Shown in pieces: positions 56,122 to 64,000 of a stretch of 64,000 nucleotides of DNA. Numbering within the stretch: the stretch's first letter is position 1; every line of letters starts with the position of its first letter. The stretch lies in assembly GCA_037576215.1 (NCBI GenBank), contig JBANDB010000003.1:5332001-5396000 (forward strand), in the 5' to 3' direction. The stretch comes from Armillaria gallica. Lineage: Eukaryota; Basidiomycota; Agaricomycetes; Agaricales; Physalacriaceae. Position numbers and translations under genes: made by a program. The notes under the pieces were generated by a model. The model had not been told where the DNA came from. It was given only the letters and a program-made list of their open reading frames with translations, and searched no databases.

Positions 56122-58513
56122 GTGCCCAATTCCGCTGTGATGACCAAGGACTTCATGGGTGCGCACCCTCTTCCTGCTGGACGGTCTGACTCCTTTTTAC
56201 ATACAGACATTTTATCTCAAACACATTCGGCTATACCCCAGTCCCCAAGTGTGGGGCCGGTTTTTACTTACATGACTTCTACAGACAATACACGGCCTAT
56301 GCACCATTTACCGACTTCCATCTGTGCACCCCTTTCAGAATCGAACCGATATGATGTCTTTCAGGACATGGACTTGACTAACGAATTTGTAGACACCCCC
56401 TCAAATGCTATGGCTGAACAGAGGGCAGAGAGCCCCCATACACATGCCGAAGTGGGGGAAACCTCAGCAACACGACCAGCTAATTGACCAGCAAGTAGCT
56501 CATCGCGAGTGAACGCATCGATCGAAAAGGTGACCACCACATCACCACCTGTCTTAACAGCGAAGCCCCAGTTGAGGCACCTGACTAAGAGCAGCAGTGG
56601 CACAGGTGACCACTCCGCAGTGCGTAGCTGGCTAGTTGTTCCTGCTGAAAGGAACAATGCTCTTGGAAAGGCTACCGCAGTGACGAAGGCCTGACCAGAT
56701 GGGGCAGAGCAAGTGCCTAGCACGAGCTCTAAGAAAGCCTCTTCACACGACCGTGAACTGCCCACTCCGGTGGGAGATGCAAAGGACTGAGGATTCAAAA
56801 CATCCAAACTGGAAGGTTAGGGCAAGGACAGAGCTGACACTTCCAAGGTGGCCAAGGAGGCCGACACTTCCCAAATCAGAAGACCCAAAGGCCCAGGATT
56901 GCGATCCATCCCGAGCACCACCAGCCAGAGCGAAATGGACCAGGCCAGTAAGACCGTTCATTCAGCACAGGTCGAGTCTGCTGCCTCCACATGTATTAGC
57001 AGCCAAGATCAGGGTGGCTCCTCTAGGGAAATACTGGTGGCCTGCCCTGACAAGCCTTTGGGACACCCTAAGAACCCCGCAGGACCTAGACTCGACAGTG
57101 GCTACAGAATCCCGTCACAGGGACATCCGTCGACCTCAGGCAAGACAGCAGAAAGGAAGGAAGCTGCTAGCACCCAGGCAATAAAGAGGGGGCATCAGGT
57201 GACAATGATCAAAGTACCTGATGATGAGGACGACACATCCTTCCAGAAGTGGCTCACCTCGGGCAGCCCAACAATTTCTCCGAAGTCTCGCTCAGCGACA
57301 CTCCTGACTCCACCAGAATCGCCCACTCGAGCAGCGAAGTCACTCCCTAATGAGGGGATTGAAGTGACCTCACCAACAGTAGCTAAGCCCTCAGCAGCTA
57401 GCGCGAAGGTTCAAGAGGTCCCTCACCGATGGATGAAGCCTTTCGAGGTCGACTGGACACTATGAGCAGTCCAAGAAGCACACACCAACAATGCAGCCCA
57501 CACCACACTTTGCATTTGGATACACAAAGACTGACTCGGGGAGCTCACTGACGAGCTTCTCCAATTCCTCCGGAAGGGGGGCGAACTGGCCCAAGAAAGC
57601 CTTTACGAACTATGGAAGCTGATCCACTACATTTGTGGTGCCTCGGGCAACTTCATGATCCCAATAACTATCAAACCCTGCACGGGATGACAAGTCCTGA
57701 GCATGAAGGCGCTGATTGACAGTGGCTGCACCGGAAGTGCAATCAACAGTGCCTATGTCAAAAAACACAACATTGACACAAAGAAGGCCATAGTACCTAT
57801 CCTGGTCTACAATGCCAATGGAACCTGCAACCAAGGCGGGGACATAACAGAATTCGTTGAGCTCTGCGTCACGATTGGAGAACACCGCGAGCGCATTGAC
57901 CTCGCAGTCACCAATCTCGGAAAGAAGGATATATACCTCGGTCATGACTGGCTCAAGCGCCACAACCCAAGTATTAACTGGAAGACTGGAAATATCATTT
58001 TTGGATGCTGCCAATGCGTCAGGAACCACATCGAACTCCCCGATGCCGACCCTGATGACTGATGGGATGAAGAACTCAAAGACAGTGACACCATTCTCGC
58101 TGTTCGAATAGAAGAAGAGCTCACCATTCGTGCCATGCATCACACCAATGACCTCGTGGCCAAGGCCAACACCGATAAACCGAAGAAGACATTCAAGGAA
58201 ATGGTACCAGAACATTACCATTCCTTCCAGGACCTGTTCTCTAAAGAGAACTTCGATGAACTACCCGAACAGAAGCTGTGGGACCACACCATCAAGCTTG
58301 TTCCAAACACAAAGTCGACCTTGGACTGCAAGGTCTATCCCTTGAACTGAAATGAGCAGGAACAGCTCAACAAGTTTCTTGATGAAAACTTGGAATCCGG
58401 CCAAATCCACCCTTCCAAGTCCCCATTCACATCCCCCTTCTTCTTTGTTAAGAAAAAGGACAGCACACTTCAACCAGTACAGGACTACCACAAACTCAAT
58501 GAGATGACCATCA
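56122..58513 (+). pseudogene. pol: Gypsy-4 Pol 5' part: linker, aspartic protease, start of reverse transcriptase
   Basis: A Ser/Thr/Pro-rich linker (56122-57465) precedes the protease at about 57695-58000, with ALIDSGCTGSAINSAYVKKH, NLGKKDIYLGHDWLKRHNP and SINWKTG. Reverse transcriptase begins HYHSFQDLFSKENFDELPE and [20 protein letters not shown] at about 58440-58490. In-frame stops at about 56485, 56692, 56788, 56818, 57463, 57529, 57688, 58060 and 58348 are TGA except one TAG. The frame is cut at TGACCATCA (58505-58513), which is duplicated on the far side of R3. Confidence 0.82.
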
Positions 58514-61500
58514 CAGCCCAGGCTGTATATCTGAGCCTCAATGTCCTGGATATAACCACAAAGTCTGTAAGGGAGCCTTAGTCTCGCGCAACACAACATA
58601 ACTTAGACCAACGTGTATTGATCAGTTACAAAAGGTGTACAAGATAAAAGCTACTGTTATGTAATGCTATGCTATGGAATATATAGGGTATCGGTGAAGC
58701 TGATGCCAATCAGTACTAAATAGAGGTAGATGCTGGTATTATATGGTACCCGTTACAAAGTCATTTGCCATTTTCATGGATAATAACCACAAGGCCCAAT
58801 ACAGTCTTGGCCTAGAAAAAAATCATGAATGAGTGGAAATTTTTTTTACTATTCAGCATAAATTTTCCCTTTTTTCCATACCAATTTCAGATCCTGCCAA
58901 TTATCTGTTATTTTCTATTTTAGACAGTATGTCAGAACATTAGTAAAAACACAGCCACTCCATAAATGGGTGGGTGGGGCATTGGCTTGGGGCCTTGGGC
59001 GGCACTGAATTTCCCACCCTCCCGCCTATCACCTAGGTCCAAAAAAAAATTCTCAAGCTCAAAAAATAATCATTGCGATACTCGCACCACTTCCGCTCCC
59101 TCCTACAGTGTGTTTTGGCTGGATGCGATCATGCACACTTGGATGTGGCTACTGTGAGAGTATATCATTCCCAATTGGGTAGGGGAAATTTTTTTTCAAA
59201 AGCGGGGCATATTTCAATGTATCACAGCAGTCGATTAGTTTGTTGTAAGCATATAGCATATTTTGAAGCTGCATTATAGCTTTTCCTGTCTCGCATAATT
59301 TCATAAATCATCCGTTGTGCGAGAAAATTAGTATCTCATCAATTTCGGAATTTGCCAGACTAATCTCAGTTGGCTGGCAGCTCACATTACCTCGAATTTT
59401 AGAATACTCAAGCGATGCTAGCCCTCAGTAATATCATACGCAGCTCTTATTCATATAATTATACCTACAGTCAAGCACATTCATCATGCAATGCATCCCA
59501 CGCTCAAGTAATCATTAATTATCATACAAAAATCACCTTGAAAGCACATTTTCACAGGTATTTTGAACACCACACATTCAAATTATGGTATGTACAACGA
59601 GAAGTTGTATTTTGTAAAGATCTTAAGTACTAAAAATCCAAACATGGACCTGCCCTGATAGTTATACAAGTCGGGTAGACATGGTGCAGAAACGAGGTAG
59701 AAAGAGAACAAATTGGATGGTTTCACTTAAGCAACAAAGTGAACGGCGAGTCATCTATGTGTGGATTGGGGTGGATCGGATGTCTTGCGTCAATAGTACA
59801 ATATATATAGTGACCATAGCAAAAGGAATTACATTTATTGACACATTCTGTGGGTTCATAGAACTCATATACACATGAAAAACTAAAAAAAGAGAACATT
59901 TCCTTACAAAATAGGAAATAACAAAAGTCTGAGGATAATTCATACACTAAATATCATATAAATCCATCGTGTACAGCTGGAATATTATATTCCGTTGATT
60001 TCCGGGGCTGAGTAGTGCGTGTTTCGAGCAAGGGATGCATTTTGAGGACATGTGTTGCTCGCTCGATCCCTCCGGACCGAGTAACCACACAGCGATCAAG
60101 TGGCTGTGCGGCATCTTTTCTGTACCTTTCCTCCATCATCCCTTCCTTCCCTACACTCTCCTTCATTGGCATCGCCCATTTTCATTGGTTTATGGTATGT
60201 TTTATTTGTCTTCTATACTAATACTTTGGATTTAGATATTTTTGACGTATCCAGCAGCCCCAAGAGCTCCGGAGGGCGTCCATGAGAGACCCGGCTACCG
60301 TCGCTAAGCCCTCGCGCGAGGCATCCTCATTCCTTCCCCCCAAGTAACGTCTGATGTCATCACCATCCTCAACGACGAGAACAAAGACCCCCGACACCTG
60401 ACAAAGACATGAGGACAAGCCCCATCACCTATCAGTACCCACTGACCCAGAAACCCCACCATTGCCATCGGGGCCAATCGCCCACATACAGTGGATTCGC
60501 ATACGTCAATGCCCACGGACGTCGTGCAGGATCAATAATCGGGGTCCATCTGCAGGTAGGACCTCATCAAATGAATATCGGTGATGACGACGCCAATGAC
60601 CCACAGGGCAATGACGGCGGTGGCGGTGGAAGAAGCGGGAAGAGTCACAGCACCAAGGAGTGGTGCAGGAGAGAGTAGGGCAGGGCTTTGGACAGACGAA
60701 AGAAGAGGATGCTGGAAAGCTTAAGAAGGGTGGAAGGTGTGGGTGAGATGGCGGGATGATGAACAGGCTATGGACGTCCAACGACAGCAACAGGGCCAAC
60801 GCTTCTTCAGGTGGCAACACTACTCCCATGCACACGACAGATGACACCAACACGATGACGATGCGAGCACTGACTGCCCCGCTGCTGCCGCCCCCTGCTG
60901 AAAACCAACATGGGCTTGTGCCGCCCATCCTAGGTTCTCCATTGGCCCCAACTCTCAAGCGTCCCCCATTTTCGATGTGGGGGAACATGATCCTCAAGTT
61001 CGTTTCTCTCCCCAATGCCGCTATCACTGCCTAGGACAATGACGACCCCCAATCCCCATCCCCGCCCCATCCTGTACCCCACAACGACTGTACAATCACC
61101 ATTTGACATCCATCCCCTGTTTTTGACAATGGGAATCCGACAGTGGTTGCTGTTTTCACTGGAGAATGCTGGAATGGGCTGGAGAGTGCTGGCGGAAGGG
61201 CGGGATGAAAATTGGGATGCTGACGGCCAACGACGAGGGCGCCTCATTTGTCCTTACAACCATCGAAGGACAGCTGGACGGCCTGTCGAATGCACCAACA
61301 ATTACAGCTTTTCAAACACCTCCGTGCCCACCGCTGCCAACCCCTTACTCTCCTGACATCGGGGTCCCCCACACCACCCAGCCCTCTTCCCCACCCTGAA
61401 ATCAGGCATCTTTCGTTGCTATGCTATATGGTCTCCATCTTCATTGATTCCCCCCGCCGCCGTGCTGGGCAGCATGGCGGCAGGTATATTTTCTTGATAT

Positions 61501-61973
61501 TCTAGCTCTAAGGATTAGACGTGTAGACTTAATTATACTAATATTATGTGCAAACTTAGTCCAACAGTTTCAGCGCCTGGTGGAGCATGGGGTCTTCAGT
61601 TCGAGGAATGGTTCATGCATTTTTTCATCCACACGTTGTTTTCTGCATGCAATAATGTCATCCTGACCATCATTGTCGCATCCAACAATTGTTTCACCCA
61701 CGGGGTGGGGGTGTCCTTGCGAAACTGTTTGAAAATATATTTTACAATCCAATTACATTTTTATTCACCCATGCAGTGAGCATAGGTACAGAAATTGAGG
61801 AAAATATGGATTCTGGTACTCACAGAGGCCAAAACAGAATTTGGCAGGGTCTGACAAAGCATGCACATCTTAGCAGTATATTGCCTAAAAGGGCCTATGG
61901 TTATTATCCATGAAATAGGCATCTGCCATTGTGGTTATAACCACAATCAGAAGCTAACTACTACAGCCATGGG
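58514..61973. mobile_element. R3 element, copy 2 (about 3.46 kb) with 9-bp target duplication
   Basis: TGACCATCA occurs at 58505-58513 and again at 61974-61982, exactly where the Gypsy-4 reverse transcriptase frame is broken and resumes. The left end (CAGCCCAGGCTGTATATC) and the reverse complement of the right end (CCCATGGCTGTAGTAG) are imperfect inverted repeats, and both are followed within 50 bp by TATAACCACAA. The core at about 60240-61480 is GC-rich and retains CpG. No transposase motif was recognised, so it is probably non-autonomous. An 8-9 bp duplication fits hAT or Mutator-like superfamilies. Confidence 0.75.
61166..61399 (+). CDS. R3 copy 2 ORF with conserved GGMKIGM peptide
   Basis: This 77-codon frame contains GGMKIGMLTAND, TTIEGQLDGLSNA, FQTPPCPPLPTP and DIGVP, collinear with the ORF of R3 copy 1 at 44893-45195. 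Upstream sequence differs between copies. The real extent of the protein is unknown. Confidence 0.4.
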   Translation: MLEWAGECWRKGGMKIGMLTANDEGASFVLTTIEGQLDGLSNAPTITAFQTPPCPPLPTPYSPDIGVPHTTQPSSPP

Positions 61974-62272
61974 TGACCATCAAGAACCAATATCTGTTAC
62001 CACTTATCTTCGAACTCATTGACAAACTCCGCAGTGCTAAATACTTCACGAAGCTCGACGTTCGTTGGGGATATAACAACATCTGGATCAAGGAAGGGGA
62101 TGAGGAGAAGGCCACCTTCCGCACGAACCGAGGACTATTCGAGCCAACAGTCATGTTCTTTGGGCTCACAAACTCGCCCATGACATTCCAATGGATGATG
62201 AACAACATCTTCCGTGACTTGATCAGAGAAGGGAAGGTCACAATCTACCTTGACGACATCCTTGTAGGCCAG
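61974..62272 (+). pseudogene. pol: Gypsy-4 reverse transcriptase, continuation after R3
   Basis: The frame resumes after the duplicated TGACCATCA with [18 protein letters not shown], then [56 protein letters not shown] and the catalytic YLDDILVG. It stops at about 62272, where the copia LTR begins. RNase H and integrase are not in the window. Confidence 0.85.
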
Positions 62273-62492
62273 TGGACCTAAGGTACGCAGACACAATCAG
62301 AAACTACAGAAGCTATTAGTGTCAAGTAAGTTAGGTAGATAATGAGAGATATGGACCTCCTCAGTGCGTCAAGGACGTGGAAAGCAACTGAGGAGAAGGT
62401 GAACTGAAAGCGGCGATAAGTAAGTATGGAAGCTGTAGGTAAACAGATGTATACAGAGTGGAAACTGATGCCAATAGACCTTAAGGTCAACA
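62273..62492 (-). repeat. Copia element 3' LTR
   Basis: On the minus strand it starts TGTTGACCTTAAGG and ends TACCTTAGGTCCA (TG to CA, 220 bp). It follows a G-rich polypurine tract (GATGGGGGTG) downstream of the copia pol stop. The target would be GCCAG at 62268-62272; the other side lies outside the window. Confidence 0.6.
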
Positions 62493-62515
62493 CACCCCCA
62501 TCAGTGACGTGTATC

Positions 62516-64000
62516 TCATCGAGAGACAAGACCAAGGCCTATCGTGTGAGCACGGTGGAGTATTGTGGACAATGGTTTTGTTAGGATGTCCGCTGTCATG
62601 GAGTGTGTAGGGATCCAAGCGGTGGAGAAGAGGCCAGTGCGTAGGTGTTCACAAATGAAGTGGTAGCAGATGTCTACATGCTTGAGATGGGGAGAGCTGG
62701 ATTGTGAATTGGCAATGGTGAGAGAACTTTCATTGTCAGATAGCATGGGGAATGGTGTGGTCATAGGCAGTGAAAGCGCTTGTTGAAATAGACGAATCCA
62801 AAGTAGCTCTTTTAGCAAGTGAGTGAGGGCCATATACTCGGATTCGGTTGAGGATAACACTGTGGATTTCTGCTTGGAACTGAACCATGATACGAGGCCT
62901 CCATAGAGGAAGATCGAGTAGCCCAAGAAACTTTGACGGTCGACTTCATCAGTGCCCCAGTCTGAATCGGAGAATGCGACATCAGTGAGGGGGATATCGA
63001 ATTCGGCAAGGGTGTCAGCTACTTGGGCACCCCCATATTCAAGGGCCAGGCTTTTCGTTCCAGTGAGGTAACGAAGGACACTTTTCACGGCGGCGGCGAC
63101 CTCACGAGTGAGTTTAGCATTGTACTGGCCAAGTGCAGCAGCAGTGAATGCTATGTCAGGGTGTGTGCAAATGGCAGGGTATAGTAGTTGACCAATGAGG
63201 CGCTGGTAAAAGTGGGTTAATTCATTTTCGGCAACTTCAGGGAGCTGGTTCTCGCTAGGTTCCAAGCTGTGAAGTTTATTGCATAGAGGGACAGAGGTGG
63301 GATTGACGTCAGCCATGGCGTAAGACTGTAGTAGTTCCTCAATGTAGTCTGTTTGGGAGATCCAAAGTTTCTTGGTCTGCTGATCTCGTTCGATCTTCAT
63401 GCCAAGGAAGATGTCGACGGGACCTAAGTCATTCATTTTGAATTTCTTGTTGAGTTTGACCATGAGCCAGGTGTAGAGTTGGGGAGAGTTGGTTGCCATT
63501 AGGCCGTCATCGACATGAACAGGGATGATGACGAAGAGATCCACGCCATTGGCAGGCATTGGGATGGATGGGTTGGGAGGTGAGGACCACTTCCCATAGA
63601 ATACGGCAGGGTCGACAATGCAACTCTCGAGGCCTAGTGAGTTCAATGCAGCTGACAAGGTGACAAACCATTCATGTGAAGACTGTTTGAGGCCATACAG
63701 CGCTTTGAGAAGATGGAGGACTTTGGAGGGATCAGACAAAGGGAAGCCAGGGATCTGCCATATGTATATTTCCTGGGTCAGTGGTGCATTAAGGAAGGCG
63801 GCTTTAATGTCGAATGTGTAAAGTTCGAGGTCTTCCTTGGCAGCGTAAGCAAGGAGGATGCAAATACTGACCATCTTTGCAACTGGGGCATACGTGTCTC
63901 CATAGTCATCAGGGCATTGTGAGAAGCCCTGGGCAACCAGTCTAGCCTTTTCGATGACTACAGGGTGGGACTTCCATGTGAAAGTCCAACGGGAACCGAT
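62516..64000 (-). CDS. pol: Copia Pol, reverse transcriptase and RNase H (5' end outside window)
   Basis: The minus-strand frame is open from the window edge at 64000 (IGSRWTFTWKSHP) to the stop at 62516, nearly 500 codons without interruption. Reverse transcriptase motifs are ARLVAQGFSQ, TFDIKAAFLNAPLTQEIYIW, ALYGLKQSSHEWF and the catalytic VHVDDGLM. RNase H includes SDSDWGTDEVDRQSFLGYSI, SSTESEYMAL, LSDNESSLTIAN and HVDICYHFICEHL, ending ADILTKPLS. This is Ty1/copia domain order with integrase expected upstream, beyond the window. The lack of stops, unlike every gypsy copy nearby, marks it as the youngest or only recently silenced element. Confidence 0.9.
   Translation of the reverse strand: MGSRWTFTWKSHPVVIEKARLVAQGFSQCPDDYGDTYAPVAKMVSICILLAYAAKEDLELYTFDIKAAFLNAPLTQEIYIWQIPGFPLSDPSKVLHLLKALYGLKQSSHEWFVTLSAALNSLGLESCIVDPAVFYGKWSSPPNPSIPMPANGVDLFVIIPVHVDDGLMATNSPQLYTWLMVKLNKKFKMNDLGPVDIFLGMKIERDQQTKKLWISQTDYIEELLQSYAMADVNPTSVPLCNKLHSLEPSENQLPEVAENELTHFYQRLIGQLLYPAICTHPDIAFTAAALGQYNAKLTREVAAAVKSVLRYLTGTKSLALEYGGAQVADTLAEFDIPLTDVAFSDSDWGTDEVDRQSFLGYSIFLYGGLVSWFSSKQKSTVLSSTESEYMALTHLLKELLWIRLFQQALSLPMTTPFPMLSDNESSLTIANSQSSSPHLKHVDICYHFICEHLRTGLFSTAWIPTHSMTADILTKPLSTILHRAHTIGLGLVSR

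Larger units (their letters stand above)
52563..62272 (+). mobile_element. Gypsy-4: chromovirus-type gypsy element, 3' part missing from window
   Basis: The single LTR at 52563-52949 is followed by hydrophobic leader ORFs, gag with zinc knuckle, protease and reverse transcriptase up to the YLDD motif, where the copia element begins. Its LTR start (TGTTACAATTT) and the sequence after the LTR (ATTAGCTAGAAGCTTTCT) resemble Gypsy-3 (TGTTACGATTT and ATTAGCTCAAAGCTTTTTT), so the two are related families. An R3 element is inserted at 58514-61973. About ten in-frame stops, mostly TGA, mark it as dead. Confidence 0.82.

Noticed and set aside
60506..61027. A 173-codon minus-strand frame in the GC-rich core of R3 copy 2.
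   Set aside because: No counterpart exists in R3 copy 1, and long open frames are expected by chance in GC-rich DNA.
1..64000. CRISPR arrays, rRNA or tRNA genes, bacterial operons.
   Set aside because: No regularly spaced repeats of the right size, no recognisable RNA-gene sequence and no bacterial gene organisation were seen.

Overview
This window is almost entirely transposable-element DNA from a filamentous fungus, most probably an Agaricomycete (Basidiomycota). The evidence is the repertoire: Ty3/gypsy elements with chromodomain integrases of the kind common in mushroom-forming fungi, a Plavaka-like transposase remnant, hAT transposases with 45-60 nt GT-AG introns, a Helitron remnant and a copia element. 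No intact host gene was recognised. The species cannot be named from sequence alone.

Layout. 1-3.2 kb: minus-strand, multi-exon fungal gene remnants; the first resolves into five exons with a cysteine cluster. 3.2-11.7 kb: a hAT mosaic with a perfect palindromic hAT MITE (3,881-4,208, 8-bp target duplication), two copies of a dispersed repeat (R1), a non-autonomous hAT-like element and a decayed hAT transposase gene. 11.7-14.3 kb: Helitron remnant. 14.4-17.1 kb: a solo LTR, an unknown reverse-strand ORF, a truncated LTR element and a third R1 copy. 17.1-25.7 kb: complete but mutated gypsy element Gypsy-2. 25.7-31.6 kb: old remnants (Plavaka-like, gypsy protease, gypsy integrase). 31.6-49.15 kb: Gypsy-3, bounded by LTRs with a perfect 5-bp target duplication. 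Its middle has been replaced by a second gypsy element full of the word ACTAGT (Gypsy-A) and by a GC-rich DNA element (R3). 49.15-52.56 kb: remainder of the LTR that Gypsy-3 split, then a hAT element. 52.56-62.27 kb: Gypsy-4, inserted in that hAT gene and itself interrupted by a second R3 copy. 62.27-64 kb: a reverse-strand copia element with a long open pol frame, probably the youngest insertion.

The most interesting signals are these. (i) Two different gypsy elements each carry an accessory gene on the opposite strand between integrase and the 3' end, with recognisable introns. (ii) Gypsy-A is saturated with ACTAGT in its LTR, in two coding frames, in its leader and in the introns of its antisense gene. 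(iii) Conserved arginine codons are repeatedly TGA, and the two Gypsy-3 LTRs differ mainly at CpG/TpG/CpA sites, indicating a CpG-directed C-to-T process. (iv) R3 is a pair of diverged elements with a target duplication on one copy and a shared GC-rich core and peptide, which I cannot assign to a known family.

Insertion order read from nesting: Gypsy-A-type LTR (reverse strand), then Gypsy-3 into it; hAT2, then Gypsy-4 into it, then R3 and copia into Gypsy-4. All coordinates of decayed elements are read by eye; boundaries given without a target duplication are approximate.
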